A stretch of 64,000 nucleotides of DNA from Burhinus oedicnemus (GCA_008921705.1 VFFE01007215.1:3856101-3920100), one strand, 5' to 3'; numbered from the stretch's first letter, positions 10,681 through 23,469 are shown. The notes: generated by a model from the letters alone, not told the origin. Translations and numbers: made by a program.

Positions 10681-13600
10681 TTCATCCTTTTGGTTAAATA
10701 AATGTCATTTCATATTTTTCTCCACTTGCTAATTTTACTTTGACAAGTCTTTATAGATGACAGGAAATCTTCTCTTGTGCCTTTCCCACATTCCATTGGG
10801 CCTGACTGCATATCCATAAACAAAGCCATCATCGAAGTCGCCTGCTTACTGACAAAACAATGTCTAAAAAAAGCTACACGGTTGTTCAAATTGCATCCAA
10901 AGAACTACACGCAATCCAACGCCATAAACCAGTACTTCCTTCAAATCAGAGAAGTGTGAACTTTTTTACCAAAAACGCAGACTATGACAAAACAAGTATC
11001 TTTTTTTTTGTGACACTGGACTTGAGGTAGGGAAAAGGAAAGAGAAGATGTCTCCATTCTGATCACTCTCCAAACTTCTTTGCCCATTAAAGAGCCAAAT
11101 GCTCCAGGTTAGCATTCTGGACCAAAATAGCAGATACATGCAAGTAAGAGAGACAGTATGAGCGTAGGAAGTTAATGTGGTGCTGATCCCACCATAAGGA
11201 TTAATGACACAGGAAACACCACAAAAATATGGTGGTTATTACTAGTAAGTAGTAAAACCCAAGCAACAATCCAGGCTGGGGACTGACTCGCTGGGAGCCT
11301 AAAGGGCAACCGGTACGTATATCAAAATGGACAAGGAAAAGGATAGAGAAAGGAAGGACTGTTACACTTACACAGTTATACAACACCTATTCCATAATAT
11401 TTCCTTATCTCTTAACATTAGGCTAGAAATACTTGGGAGAAGATATCTCCCTTTCATTTCCTTACAGCATACAGAAAATAAGCCAACATATTTCACTTCC
11501 ATGACATATATTGAAAAAGTAGTGAGACCAGCCACCTCCTTTCCCTGTTTCTTTCCCATCGTCTACTACAGACACAAACATTTTAATTTTGGCTACAGTT
11601 TTATATTTGCCAACATTTGTGAGACAGTGGGAAGAAATACTCTCAGGACTGCTCTGCTTTGGACCAGGGCAGCAGCTGAAAGCTCAAGCAAAACGTACTT
11701 TCGTATGTCATTGAAGTAAGGTATGAAATAGAGACAAGCATCCTTTTCTGTCCCCAGACATACTCCTAATAAGTGAGCCAGCTAGTTGTCCTTTCTTGCT
11801 TTACTACGATCAAGATGCAACCCATCAAGACCAGATACAAAAAACATTCTTACAGACAGTTTAACCTATATTTGAGCTTCAGGTGTGTCTGCAGTCCCTC
11901 CTTCTTAAGCATCCGGAGTGGAGAACCTGCTGTTCCTTATTCCTAGCTAGCATGACCGGCTTTACTTGCACAAAAAAGCAAAGGTATGAGTAGAGAAACA
12001 GCACATTTACTTTTGGTTCTAAGGTGCACAGGAAGACACATACCTTGTACTTACAGCTGTTGCCTCTATCATTCTCCATTCACTAGTGTTTTGACAATGA
12101 CCATTTCACCCATGGGATGTGGAAGGTTTACAAAATAGAAGTGCATTTGTCCCTGATGTACTATGTTAAAACCCTTTATCCCAAAAATGTACCGCTAGCA
12201 ATACAAATTTTTAAAATACATAACCAAAGCTATCTAGCGTTCTTACTTGATCAAATAAGAGATTGTCTTTTCATGTTATATTATCACAAGCTGACAATTA
12301 CTAAATACTTGTCTCCAGAACTGTAACTACATTGGCAATTCATTTCAAAGCTTATGATGTATAACAAAGAAAAAACTCAAAGTGATCTTATCATCAAGAG
12401 CATAAGTTACTGTAAATGTCTGTACAGATCCATCACAGGTGATCATGGGAACAGTAGATGAGGCATACCATAAAAAAAAATAATAACTGAAGGGATCTGG
12501 TATCATAAATCCTAGCAATGCCAACGAGCCGTTACCTGTAACAGTTTGCACTAAAGTTAAATTGCAGTTACAATGAGATGTACCATTTGAAAAGCAAGGG
12601 AGAACTTACAGTAGACACAGGACTGGTAAGCTGTTTGTATTTGATTTTGTAGACATTTTTTCACCACTTTCATTAGAAAGTAATATTAAAATTGGTTTAA
12701 AAATTTCATATAAATTTCCTGGGATAGACTCCTAGCAGGCATCTAGCAGAGAATTTATGTAAAGCTCTTATTTTTTTGGTTTCTAATCTCAATTATGCAG
12801 TACCACAAAGAAATAAATAAAAAAAAAAAATCAACCCCAAATTCCTAAAGGGACATTACCTAGAAAAGTCATGCTATAGATAACATAACAAATGCCAATT
12901 AGTCACTTGACACATGCAAGTGGTGGCCTTTGACATAGTCCTCATGAATGAGGAAACACTTCCAGGAACCCTGTCTATTCAGGAAAGATAACCAGCCAGA
13001 ATTTAAACCTGTTGGTTCAGTTAGAAGAAACAGAAATGTAGAACAGTTCATTGAAACATGGAGCAGTCATGAAAACATTTCTGCTCAGGAACTTATAATA
13101 ATATTCCTGTTGCAACTCAATATTCCATCAGCTTGGATTTAACACTGCAAAAACCTTGCAGTTAAAAACAGCTGCTTCATTCTCAAAACAGAGGTGGTGA
13201 AGGTAGGTTCAATAAACATTAAACAAGCACATTCTGTCTCAGAACGCATCTGGTAGCAAGTGAGTCCTTCAAATTGGACTCATGATTACTAGAAGTTTTA
13301 CAGACAGCTATTGCATTGAGCTAATTGGTCATAACCACCTCCCTTCACCTTAAAACACAAGTTCTCTCATTATTTCCTTTGCTCTCTCTAAGCAAGAGCT
13401 GCACAAATAAACAATGATATTAAAGATGCATAAGAAAAAAGCCTGAAGTTTGGTCATAGCCTTGTACTAGGTAAACCGAGTCAATAAGTGTAACAAATAA
13501 CAAACACATTTTGTCACTAGAGATAGCAGATGGGATTGAGCAGACTCAGAGCATATACGTCAACAAGGGAGAACAGTCAGTGGAGGTTCCTGAGCACTTG

Positions 13601-14344
13601 CCCTCAGCATCTGCAGGTGCTGCAGATTGGCAGAAAAAGCTGATGGACATGATGCACTGTGTTATGCATGGAGCTGCACCATTAATGCTGTGTATTCACA
13701 CAAAACAGTGGAGCTATACACCCCAAGGCAATGTAATTATTTACATCTTTCTTGACAATGGGACTCCAGTCTAAAACAGAACAGCAACTTCCTGCTTCAG
13801 CCTTACACCCAATTCTTTTCTCCTTAGAGGTCTCCTTCCCTCTCCGGAAGGGGTCCGCCCACTTTGACTTTTATATTGCTTTCTCCCCTTTCTCAAGGTT
13901 ATCTAGCATTTACCAATCCCTCATGAAGGCAACAACATACAACTACATGGAGCATAAACATCTGAGTAGCCAAAAGAAAAAACATCCCCATCTTCATTAG
14001 CACATATACAGCACCTATTCCAACAGATTCTGGCCATCCCACTTCATGCATTTTAGTCCAGAAGTGAGTTAGCTCTTATATCTCTATAAAATCTATTTAA
14101 AATTACCTGCCCATGCAAAGTTTCATCTCAAATGCTAACCAGATACAGTGTTCTTCATTACACTCTAAACTATTAGGGAACTGGAGCTGGGGCTCTCATT
14201 CGCTACTGGAATCTGCAACACCTTCACAAGAAGCAGATGGTTCAGCTTCTCCCTAAACATATGGGAGTTGTCTAGGTTCACAGTGTATGAAATTTAGTCA
14301 GGTGAGTGGAAGACACAAACAGTTCATAAAAAATTCCAAGGATA

Positions 14345-15943
14345 AAATACGCCAACTGTAGGAGAAGACATGGTCTAAGACCACTTGAGGAACCTGAAGA
14401 TGCACAAGTCCACGGGACCTCATGAGATTCATCCGCAGGTCCTGAGAGAACTGGCGGATGTAGTTGCCAAGCCACTATCCATCATATTTGAGAAGTCGTG
14501 GCAGTCTGGGGAAGTTCCCATTGATTGGCAAAGGTGAAACATAACCCCCATTCTTAAAAAGAGTAAAAAAGAAGACCTGGGGAACTACAGGCTGGTCAGT
14601 TTCACCTCTGTGCCCAGCAAGGTCATGGAGCAGATCCTCCTGGAAACTCTGCTAAGGCACATGGAAAATAAGGAGGTGATCGGTGGCAGCCAACATGGCT
14701 TCACTAAGGGCAAATTGTGCCTGACAAATTTGGTGGTCTTCTACAATGAGGTTACAGCCTTGGTGGATAAGGGGAGAGCAACTGACATCATCTACCTGGA
14801 TCTGTGCAAGGCATTTGACACTGTCCCACACAACATCCTGGTCTCTAAATTAGAGAGACATGAATTTGATGGATGGACCACTCGATGGATAAGGAACTGG
14901 CTGGGTGGTCACACTCAAAGAGATGCGGTCAACGGCTTGACATCCAAGTGGAAACCAGTGACAAGTGGTGTTCCTCAGGGGTCGGTATTGGGACCAGCGC
15001 TGCTTAACAACTTCGTTGGTGACATGGATATTGGGATTGAGTGCACCCTCAGCAAGCTTGCTGACAACACCAAGCTGTGTGGAGCAGTCGACAAGCTGGA
15101 GAGAAGGGATGCCATCCAGAGGGACCTGGACAGGCTTGAGAGGTGGGCCCGTGCCAACCTCAAGAAGTTCAACAAGGCTGAGTGCAAGGCCCTGCACATG
15201 GCTCAGGGCAATCCCAAGCACAAATACAGGCTTGGCGGGGAATGGATCAAGAGCAGCCCTGGTGAGGAGGACTTGGGGGTGTTGGTGCATGAGAAGCTCA
15301 ACATGACCTGGCAATATGCACTTGCAGCCCAGAAGGCCAACCGTATCCTGGGCTGCATCCAAAGAAGCATGGCCAGCAGGTCAAGGGAGGGGATTCTGCC
15401 CCTCTACTGCGCTCTCATGAGACCCCACCTGGAATACTGCATCCAGCTCTGGAGCCCCAAACATAAGAAGGACACGGACCTGTTGGAGCAGGTCCAGAGG
15501 AGGGCCACAGAGATGATTAGAGGTTTAGAGCACCTCTGCTATGAGGACAGGCTGAGAGAGCTGAAGTTGTTCAGCTTGGAGAAGAGAAGGCTACAAGGAG
15601 ACCTTATAGCAGCCTTCCAGTATCTGAAGAACGCCTACAAGAGATCTGGAGAGGGACTTCTTACAAGGGCATGTAGTGATAGGATGAGGGGTAATGGCTT
15701 CAAACTGGAAGAGGGTAGATTTAGAATAGATATTAGGAAGAAATTATTTACTGTGAGGGTTGTGAGGAATGGGAACAGGTTGCCCAGGGAAGGTCTGGAG
15801 GCCCCATCCCTGGAAGTGTTCAAGGCCAGGCTGGATGAGGCTTTGAGCAATCTGGTCTAGTGGGAGGTGTCCTTGCCCATGGCAGGGGAGTTGGAACTAC
15901 ATCATCTTTAAGGTCCCTTCCAACCTAAACCATTCTATGAATC
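14345..15943 (+). mobile_element. 5'-truncated CR1 LINE copy (avian)
   Basis: A CR1 non-LTR retrotransposon copy containing the C-terminal part of ORF2 and the 3' UTR. The 3' end has the characteristic sequence after the ORF2 stop: a TGCCCATGGCAGGGG box at about 15876-15890, GGAACTACATCATCTTTAAGGT-type sequence, then CATTCTATGAATCT, a remnant of the 8-bp terminal repeat. Its start is set near 14345, where similarity to the 62-kb copy fades ('cgcc-actgtagg' in both). The endonuclease domain and ORF1 are missing, as usual for CR1 because most copies stop short at the 5' end. By eye it is closely related to the 62-kb copy, which lies in the opposite orientation. I could not define a target-site duplication. 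Confidence 0.93.
14379..15860 (+). pseudogene. CR1 ORF2 reverse transcriptase, partial, disabled
   Basis: This frame encodes the reverse-transcriptase part of CR1 ORF2, which copies element RNA at a nicked target. An uninterrupted 416-codon stretch runs from the ATG at 14610 to TAG at 15858-15860. That ATG is internal, not the natural start. Upstream in the same frame lie a TAA at 14376-14378 and a TGA at 14535-14537, where the 62-kb copy has a glycine codon. Visible blocks, numbered from 14610, are [11 protein letters not shown] (about 25-35), motif A with [14 protein letters not shown] (about 62-75), the motif B box [10 protein letters not shown] (about 119-128) and the motif C region LADNTKL (about 150-156). 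Motif C normally reads FADD in CR1, so the second catalytic Asp is Asn here. The usual C-terminal CR1 block [17 protein letters not shown] and YEDRLREL follows. Intact ORF2 is roughly twice this length, so this copy cannot be active. Confidence 0.92.
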
Positions 15944-17884
15944 TTTGTCTTAAGCTGGAAGCCAGATTTAGACTGAAGCTAGGAAATAGATTTGACAGTG
16001 CAGATTTGAGGCAATTGTGTCAACATCAGTCCCCCCACCCCCACTCCCCCAACACCACATTTTGAAGAGCACCTCCCTTTGTGGCTCTGGACTACCAGTT
16101 AAAAGGGAAAAGCTTAATCTTTACAGGGTATTTGACCATACTGAGTATATACCCAACCCTAGTTCTCTTCAATTACCTCTGTTTCTGGAGATGGAAATAC
16201 TGCATCTATCTCAAGATGTTGCACTTTTTTTCATACAATGACCCTAGTCAGAAATCATTAGGGGATAGCTGTTAACTGAAGGTGAGATATTCTCTAAACT
16301 GTGGATGTTGGCATTCTTCATCCTCATCCTCAGTTAGCTAAAGAATATCAATTGTATTAAATACATGCAAGCCCAAATATCTGTGAAGACTTTTACATAA
16401 CACTGCGAAGTGACTTCTTTCCATATAGAGAAGATAGAAACATGATGTCACTCTGAACACTACAAAAAAATAATGCTGCTTTGACAGCCCAGTAAAAGAC
16501 TGTTTTTCAGATTTAAAGGAAAATATGACTATCACAGAGAAATAAGTTTTAATGATATATTGTAGGAAAGTCAAAAGAAATCAGAATTTGAATGAATATT
16601 CACATCTTTCATGTTAAAGGCATTAATCCGCTATACGAATTTTTAAACAACTAACCACTTTTTCTCTGCAACATCATAATACTTTCATCCAGGAAACAGA
16701 TAAAACTATCCTTGGTCCTTTAAACACCTTACAAATAGTTCCTAGCAGAATCATATAAAAGTCTTCAACATGCATTACAGCACAGTTCATTGTTTCAGTA
16801 AATGAGCTGTGCTCAACATGTTGCATTTTTACCACACTAGTGTTATCCCGTTGTAATAGTTGCGTCAGAAACACAGCCTAACTTACTGAACTCTGCAGTA
16901 CCTCTGACAGCAATCACCTACAAGTTGCTGTTAAAGCTCTAAAAAGATCTCACAGAATTAACTTCCAGTTCAGAAATCACAAAAGAGAATGAGGAGAATA
17001 AACAGAACCTGCACAGTGAGCTGACTCACCGTTACAATGGCATTATAGAAGCAATGTTTAGTGGTACATTCCAAAGGACACCTACTGTATCAGAGGTTAA
17101 AAGCAAGAACATGGATTGATTTTTTTCCCTCTAACATGGTATGTCAAGAAGTTTAGACCATCTGGTGCAGAAGAATTTTTAGTTATCTCACAGTTTAAAT
17201 GCACAGCAGAGACATAACTATTGAATTATTGTTAGAACTATAAATAACTAGCATGTTATCTTACCTTATACAAGACTACCAATTAACACAGTCTCAAGAT
17301 ATTCATTGCCTTCTCCTGTCCTCAAAATGTGGTATTGCCATTCCCTAAAAAGAAATTTCCCCTCAGTATTCAGGGTTATTCAGCATGTTTGCTTTATCTG
17401 GGAGGTTTGTTACACTTTCCAACCAATATGAAACTAACTGTTAACAGACCTTTTTTTCCTTATTTATTCATTGGGAAGAGAAAAGGTGGAGAGGAGCATG
17501 AACATCTCATACAAGTATTCAGAGACTAACCACAAGAGCTACCCCCCTTCTGAGAAAGTAATGTGTCTGATGTGAATGCAAAGAGCATCTGTTCTTCATG
17601 AGCCACCATCTTCTGCAGATAGAAAGTCATCAGGGAAGGAGTACTGTTATCATCCATACTACCATGAAACCCCACCATCAGCAAGAAGTTAGGAAGTATT
17701 TGATGCAGAGAAATGCTACAAACCTGCTATTAACATCTGTTGACTAATGGTGGTTCTTACTGCCTCATCTACTCTTGGTGGTTTCCAGGTGACCAGAGGT
17801 AGCAAGATGCAATTACTTCTCTTTCACTTACACACATACAAATAAGTTGAGACAGATAATCTCCACAAATGCTGATCTTGGCCA
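15944..17884. other. Unique non-coding DNA between two CR1 copies
   Basis: AT-rich with no recognisable gene. A C-rich patch lies at about 16026-16052, and a CAACATGTTG palindrome is present near 16815. Short open frames look like chance. Confidence 0.6.
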
Positions 17885-18709
17885 TGCAGAAATAGAGTAA
17901 ATTCAGGGGGACCTAGACAAGCTGGAAGAACGGACCAACCTCATGAAATTCAAGGAGAAATGCCACATCCTTCCCTTGGAAGGGACTAACTCCAACAACA
18001 GTACAGGCTGGGGACAGGCTGGCTGGTGAACAGTTCTGATGAAAAGAAAAGGATTTGAGGGGCCTGGTGGACAGCATGATACACACATCTACAGTGTGTC
18101 CTGGCAGGAGTGAAGGCTGAGAGCATCTCAGGCTGTATCAACAGAAGCATAGCCAGTTGTCCAAGGGAAGCAATTATTCCTTACTCTGCTCTTGTCAGAC
18201 TGTCTGCACTTACTGCACCCAGTTCTGGACCCTCCAGCACAGGAATGAAATCAATAAATTCAAGCAAGTTCAGGAGGACCGCAAAAATAGTCACCGCACA
18301 AAAGCACATGTCCTTTGAGGATATATTGAGGCAACTGGGCTTGTTTGGCCTGGATAAAAAAAGAAGGCTTTGGGAGGAACCTAATAGTAGCCTTCCAGTA
18401 CTATCCAGTACTAGGGCACTATCAAGAAGATAAAGCCAAGTTCTCCATTGCAGTGCACAACAGGAAGAAGGGAGACAGCAGGCATAAATTGAAACAAATG
18501 ATTCTGAGTAGATATGAGGGGAAAAAAGCTGCTAAAAAATAATTAAGCAGAGGAACAGGGGCCCAGAGAGGTTGTGTAACCTCCATCTTTGGAGGTTTTC
18601 AAAATCCAGGATCATCAGGGTTTTGTCCAGTAGAGGTGACCTACTTTGAGCAGGAGGTTGGGCTAGAAACTGCCAAGGTAATTTCCAGCCCGAATGATTT
18701 TGCGGTTCT
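17885..18709 (+). mobile_element. Older degraded CR1 LINE copy
   Basis: This fragment covers the last part of ORF2 and the 3' end of a CR1 element, clearly older than the 14-kb copy. Landmarks in order: 'GGACCTAGACAAGCTGGAAGAA' type sequence near 17910 (the DLDxLE block), 'ATCTCAGGCTGTATCAACAGAAGCATAGC' type sequence near 18125 (GCINRSIAS, matching the GCIQRSMAS block of the younger copies), 'CATGTCCTTTGAGGATATATTGAGGCAACTGGGC' type sequence near 18308, and a 3' end 'GAGCAGGAGGTTGGGCTAGA...CCCGAATGATT'. A 107-codon frame at 18110-18433 still spells parts of the domain, but other parts are shifted or stopped. The 3' end differs from that of the younger copies, pointing to another CR1 subfamily. 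Subfamily assignment needs a library search. Confidence 0.88.
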
Positions 18710-19731
18710 CATCTCTATTGGCTCTTCAGTTAGGAGCTTACAAAGCCACTTCACTGTTTTAGGTTACCAGTTCCCTTGCTATTCAGTAATGTTCAGCTCC
18801 ACAAGATGCAAAAATGTAACATCATTCTGGTTGGAGATTAATTTTATTTTACAAGCTTACAGTAAAAAATAACCTTTTGACTGTACACAAATTTCTATAC
18901 AAAATTTCAATGATAAATGAGTTATACAAACTCATTTTTTTCTTACTCTCCTCATCTATGCTACTGAAAAACAGGAAATACAGTCAAATGTTATAAGCTC
19001 TGAAGTCTGAGTTTTCAGTTTTAAATTTCAATTTTAAACCTCTTCCAAAAAATTTATAACACATACATGTTTTAAAATTTAATGTGGAAAGGGCATTGAC
19101 TAATTCCCAGCAAGTTTTTCTATCTGCTTCTCCAGTGGTGCAGCTTACCATAGCCCTTGACTCTCCCTAAAATATGAAAATATTCTCCTTTCTCCTAGGC
19201 TGAGCAGTAGGACGGCCACTACCTAAAAAACCCCATCTGCAGTATTCCTCCCTTATCATAGACCCAAGTGTCATTGCCCAAGAAAGTAGATTTCTGTTCT
19301 TCCTTTGCTAACTTTGACCCTCGGGGAGGGAAAAGTACTTCATTTCCTTATTTGGAAAATTGGATGTTATACAGAGCAACACCAGGAATATTTCATCTTT
19401 TGCCAAGCAGCATGTTAATAAAGAGATAATCCTCTCATGTTTATATCAAGGCTGAAGCAATCCATAGTACTAATGCAAAATCCCTCACTCATCTTCTATT
19501 TATGCCCTGCTAATCATATAATATTATTACAAACAATATAGTAAACTAATTACTGTTCAGTCACTTTTTTTTTCCACACTATAAACTAAATTACTTACTC
19601 ATGGACATATTCTCTCAGCGCAGTTGAACTGTTTGTTTGTTCTCTTGCCTTGCAGACTGTTTAGTGTTATTTAAATTTGGAGACATCAAAACCTTAAAGA
19701 TGCCTTTCCACATAGCAGGGGTGAGGGTTCT
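18710..19731. other. Unique non-coding DNA
   Basis: AT-rich, with no gene or repeat family recognised. It leads into the T/G-rich tract that ends at the second assembly gap. Confidence 0.6.
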
Positions 19732-19816
19732 TTGGGTGTAGTGGCTTTTGGTTTGGGTTTTTGGTTTGGTTTTTTTGTGGGGTTGTTTGTTTGTTTGTTT
19801 GGGTTTTTTTGTTCTG

Positions 19817-19854
<38 letters not shown>

Positions 19855-19867
19855 GGGTGGGGGGGGG
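19732..19867. repeat. T/G-rich low-complexity tract ending in poly-G
   Basis: About 100 bases built of GGTTTGGGTTTTT-like and GTTTGTTTG units lead into a T run and then 24 consecutive G (19834-19857), one T and nine more G before the gap. The G runs could fold as G-quadruplex. Proline/lysine-rich and glycine-rich frames here on both strands are composition artefacts. Confidence 0.95.
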
Positions 19868-19887
19868 NNNNNNNNNNNNNNNNNNNN
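19868..19887. other. Assembly gap (20 N)
   Basis: Twenty N directly after poly-G, with G-rich sequence resuming at 19888. The assembly or the sequencing chemistry probably failed in the G run. True length unknown. Confidence 0.99.
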
Positions 19888-21935
19888 GGGAATAGGGCAG
19901 CAGTGGGAGGAAGGAATAGGGATAAAGTGGCATTAATGAATTTTGTCCTTGACTGTCAGAGCTACTTTTGAGTTCTGTTTGAAAACATTCTACAACATTT
20001 GGAAAAGCCCATCTGATTCATCACTGTATAGCCTTCTGAGATTAAAGTGGTACAGTACTTCAGTAACAGCAAGCACAGAGAATTGCACCTATTACTTCAT
20101 TTACATACATCATTATCATTGTTAGAGACATACACAATCTGGGATCAGGCAATATTCAGCAAAATGATCAAGTGACAGAATGAACATATCATAGCACAAT
20201 ACAAGAGCACAGGGAAAGAGATACATAATTGAAGAAAATGTGTTTAATGAAATGCTCCATTCCACGAACGTATGAGTCAACAAAATCAAAGGCTGATGGA
20301 AAAGACTTCCTAGAAGCTCACTCATCTTTTTTTAAGGTAGAAGTCTGTACATGAAGCGTTACTCTGAATGAAGTGTTTTGCGTAGTCTGATTTTCTACTA
20401 TTGAAGTGTTGAGCCTGTCTCACCAGGGCTAGGGATTTGAGCTTTGGAGGACTGCACGTTACCTGCCACTGGGTTTCCATGAGTAAGTTGTTCACCACCT
20501 GATATTTATAATTTACAATTACAGAAATGATCCACAGGGGATAGTAACAGTGATACAAGCCCACAGCCTCCACATTTACTCAGAAGCAAGTTTCTCCAAA
20601 GTAAGGAATGATCTGTAGCAGATGACCACCAGCTTCCCCAAAAAACCCAAACACCTTTGGGCATGTCAATATTCTGCTGAACTATTGTAACTGAAGTATC
20701 ATGAACTCTGTATATTTGAGGCACAGTATGAAGCAGAAAGTGTTCTTTTAGCTTACGGAAACAGAAAGTAGACTTTCAGGGAAAGGCTGTATTTTAAAAC
20801 AATTCTCCGTAGGATAATGAGAAAATAGAATCAACATAAGCTTTCAAAATAGACAGCAGGGTAAACTGCTGTCTATGCTTAGCATTTTATGTTTTGGATT
20901 ACTGAATATTGAGTTCAGAATTTTGGAATACTGAATATATTTCAAAATACTGGTGTGTTGGAGAAGCTGTATATACTCACCATACTCAATGCTATTTATG
21001 AAAGCAAATCAGAATGTGTTCTGGAAAGGGTTATATTCTGAAACTGAACCTGAAGACATGTATTCATGCATTATTCTTCTTCTATTTGACAAGTAAGTAC
21101 GAAAGGCATTAATATATGAAACACTGTACCACTATCATTTTTCATAGCATGATACCGAACTTCACCATCCATTTTTGAGGACAATAAAAAACTTTTATAC
21201 CAAGAAGGTAAGAAATGCAGTATGGAAACATTTCGAAGCTTCTAAGGTCATTTCAAAAAATCCATATGTTTTGAAATGGAAGGATTTAACATAAATGAAA
21301 AATTCCCTTGGTACTATAAATAGCATTTTAAGTCTACTCTGTTGATTTATGAGTAAAAAAATAACATAAATACAGCTATAGATCATACTTGCACACACAA
21401 CTTGTGTTTCAATGAAACATACTGCAGATACTTTCAGCAGAGACTAAGAGACAATTTAAGACAGCAACAAAATGAATTCACCTCAGATAAATTTCATTTG
21501 CTCCAACAAAAGGGCTGAAAAAGTCTTAAGATGTAGGAGAGAAAACCCTCAAAGTTGAATTGTGGATCACAAGAAAGCCAAGTAGGGGACACAGGAGGCA
21601 CAAGAATCCATGACATGACTTTTTTGGTGTTTCTAGCATATTTCTGGCATTTAGGATATCCAAATTCAATTTGCACAAAAAAGTCATATGGCCAGCCTTT
21701 AAAATAATTTGCAAATCATGACTCTGCTGCTCAGAGCCCCCCTTTGAATCCAATAGTACTGTAGTTGATTCCCATGCAAGTATTCACAACTGTTCATTCA
21801 CTCAGAAGCCAAGCAGGACTCTTTGCAGCAAGAGTCAGTCACATAATCCAAGAAAACCTCTAGAGTTTCCAAAGAAGCAGGTGTGTACTTTATTTTCCAG
21901 AGAAAAAGGAAAATGCATACAGATTCCTGATGTTA

Positions 21936-21960
21936 CTGACTTTCTCCTAATGAAAGTCAG
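21936..21960. repeat. Hairpin, 9-bp arms
   Basis: CTGACTTTC (21936-21944) and GAAAGTCAG (21952-21960) are perfect complements around a 7-base spacer. No known RNA class is recognised. Confidence 0.6.
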
Positions 21961-22209
21961 CAGACTTAAATATTTGAAGATCTTTCACAGGGAAGCCTTA
22001 TCCCAGGAATTTGGGTTTTTTTTCCACCTAGACAAGAAGCTTTCAGCATTTCAGTGTGAAGTGCCGCAACTGAACACATGGAACATGGGCTCATGGCAGA
22101 AATTCCAAAGGTAATTTTTTTTTTTTTTAATATTTCTGCTTAATGTGCCACATTTAAAGGAAAAAAAACCCTGTGATGCTTTAGTACAAATTGTCTTCCA
22201 TATTAAACT

Positions 22210-22234
22210 TAAACACACTTCAGAAGTGTGTTTA
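22210..22234. repeat. Perfect 25-bp palindrome with forkhead-like ends
   Basis: TAAACACACTTC (22210-22221) is followed by one A and then the exact reverse complement (22223-22234). Each end carries a TAAACA/TGTTTA core, the forkhead-factor consensus core, in inverted orientation. Function is unknown. Confidence 0.8.
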
Positions 22235-23469
22235 TGTGCAACAGGATTAGAAAGTACATTATTGTAAATGAAAAAGGACAGTGTCAAGCCCATGAACATA
22301 TAATAATATTTTCTGCAAAGTTTTTTCTTTAATTGTCTAGATTGGTCCTGCTAATTGTGCTTGAAGAAAAGGGCTGGTAGCTTCCAAATTGTATGTTATT
22401 TTTAATAAACCAATTAGAATAGAATGAACAATGAGAACCAGTTGGGTTTGGTTTGTTGGCTTTTTTTTCTGAAACTGAGTTACTTCAATAAAGGAAGTTT
22501 GCAAATCATTTAAAGTAAATCTACTGGTTAGAATTCTATCGAAATATAAATTTTTTTTTCCTGACATTTCTCAGGGACTTCCATCCAAGTTTTGACCACT
22601 AGGATAATACATTCTTCTGAACTGTTGTACTGCATTGAAGGAAAATACATTTTCCTGGAAAACATGAGATTTTTAAAAATTTTTACACTATAATCTGTTG
22701 CCTATTTAAAAACAGAACTGTAGAAAAGGTTTTCTGAAAGGAAAAAAATTAAAAACAGTATTGAGACACTGAAAATATTTCTTTGTTAAAATCTTCTCAT
22801 AAGTAAAAAGGAAAGTTACTTCATTGGAAGAAGAGTTAGGCCAAGTTTTGGGAAAGAACTATTTAAGTTAATCATCTTGTTTTGCCAGGTAAAATTTGTC
22901 TTTAAAAGATGTCCAAGACATTGACTAAGGTGTCATACGCACAAAAGCTAAAGTCAGTGTAAGGATATGATGTATAAACGCAAGTGAACCATGATCTTCT
23001 TTAATGTGAAAGAATAGCAATAATAAATACAGGATGCCAAATAAAACTAAGATGTCACCAATCAATAGAAAAGATCTGTTTATGTATAACAGAACTAGCT
23101 GTTGTTTTAAGATATATTTTTAGAAGCATTATAGAACTATTAATTTTTAGCCAGAGAAAGAACTGATCCAAAATTTCCCCAAACCAGGTTGAGTCAGAGT
23201 TTTCCATTGAAAATGTTCCACACTATAAGTAACTAAATCTCCAGCTGTCATCCATGCTAAGGATTCAGCATAATTTAATGTTACCCATAAATAACGGCAT
23301 ATTATTTCTTCTTCTGCTTCATTTAAGTGGTGCTATAACAAGTTTTGGGGCCATTTTTCTTGCTCCTTGTCCAATTTTGATTTCTGTACTAGGTTCATTG
23401 ACATCTTCTAACATCCACGGCTTATAAGTTGGATTCACCCTTTTCTGTTTGTTAAAGTTTCAAAGTCAT

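Larger units (their letters stand above)
7338..14344. other. About 7 kb of AT-rich unique non-coding DNA
   Basis: No recognisable exon, RNA gene or transposable element. It holds a 16-A run (7743-7758), a short 18-bp-period tandem repeat (7849-7887), a G/T-rich tract (7942-7977) and a TA-rich stretch (about 10628-10680). The longest open frame, 130 codons at 11327-11719, has no family resemblance, no splice or promoter context and AT-driven composition, so it is treated as chance. Confidence 0.6.

Noticed and set aside
11327..11719. 130-codon open frame on the + strand
   Set aside because: No family resemblance, AT-driven composition, and no promoter, splice or polyadenylation context. The length is within chance expectation for 64 kb in six frames.
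14850..15362. 170-codon antisense frame inside the 14-kb CR1
   Set aside because: Shadow of the reverse-transcriptase frame. Reported only as an annotation hazard, not as a gene.
19740..19835. Interstitial telomeric repeat
   Set aside because: The GGTTTGGGTTTTT units are irregular and contain no TTAGGG array.
19694..19971. Proline/lysine-rich and glycine-rich open frames on both strands
   Set aside because: They are produced by the T/G and poly-G tract and run through the assembly gap.
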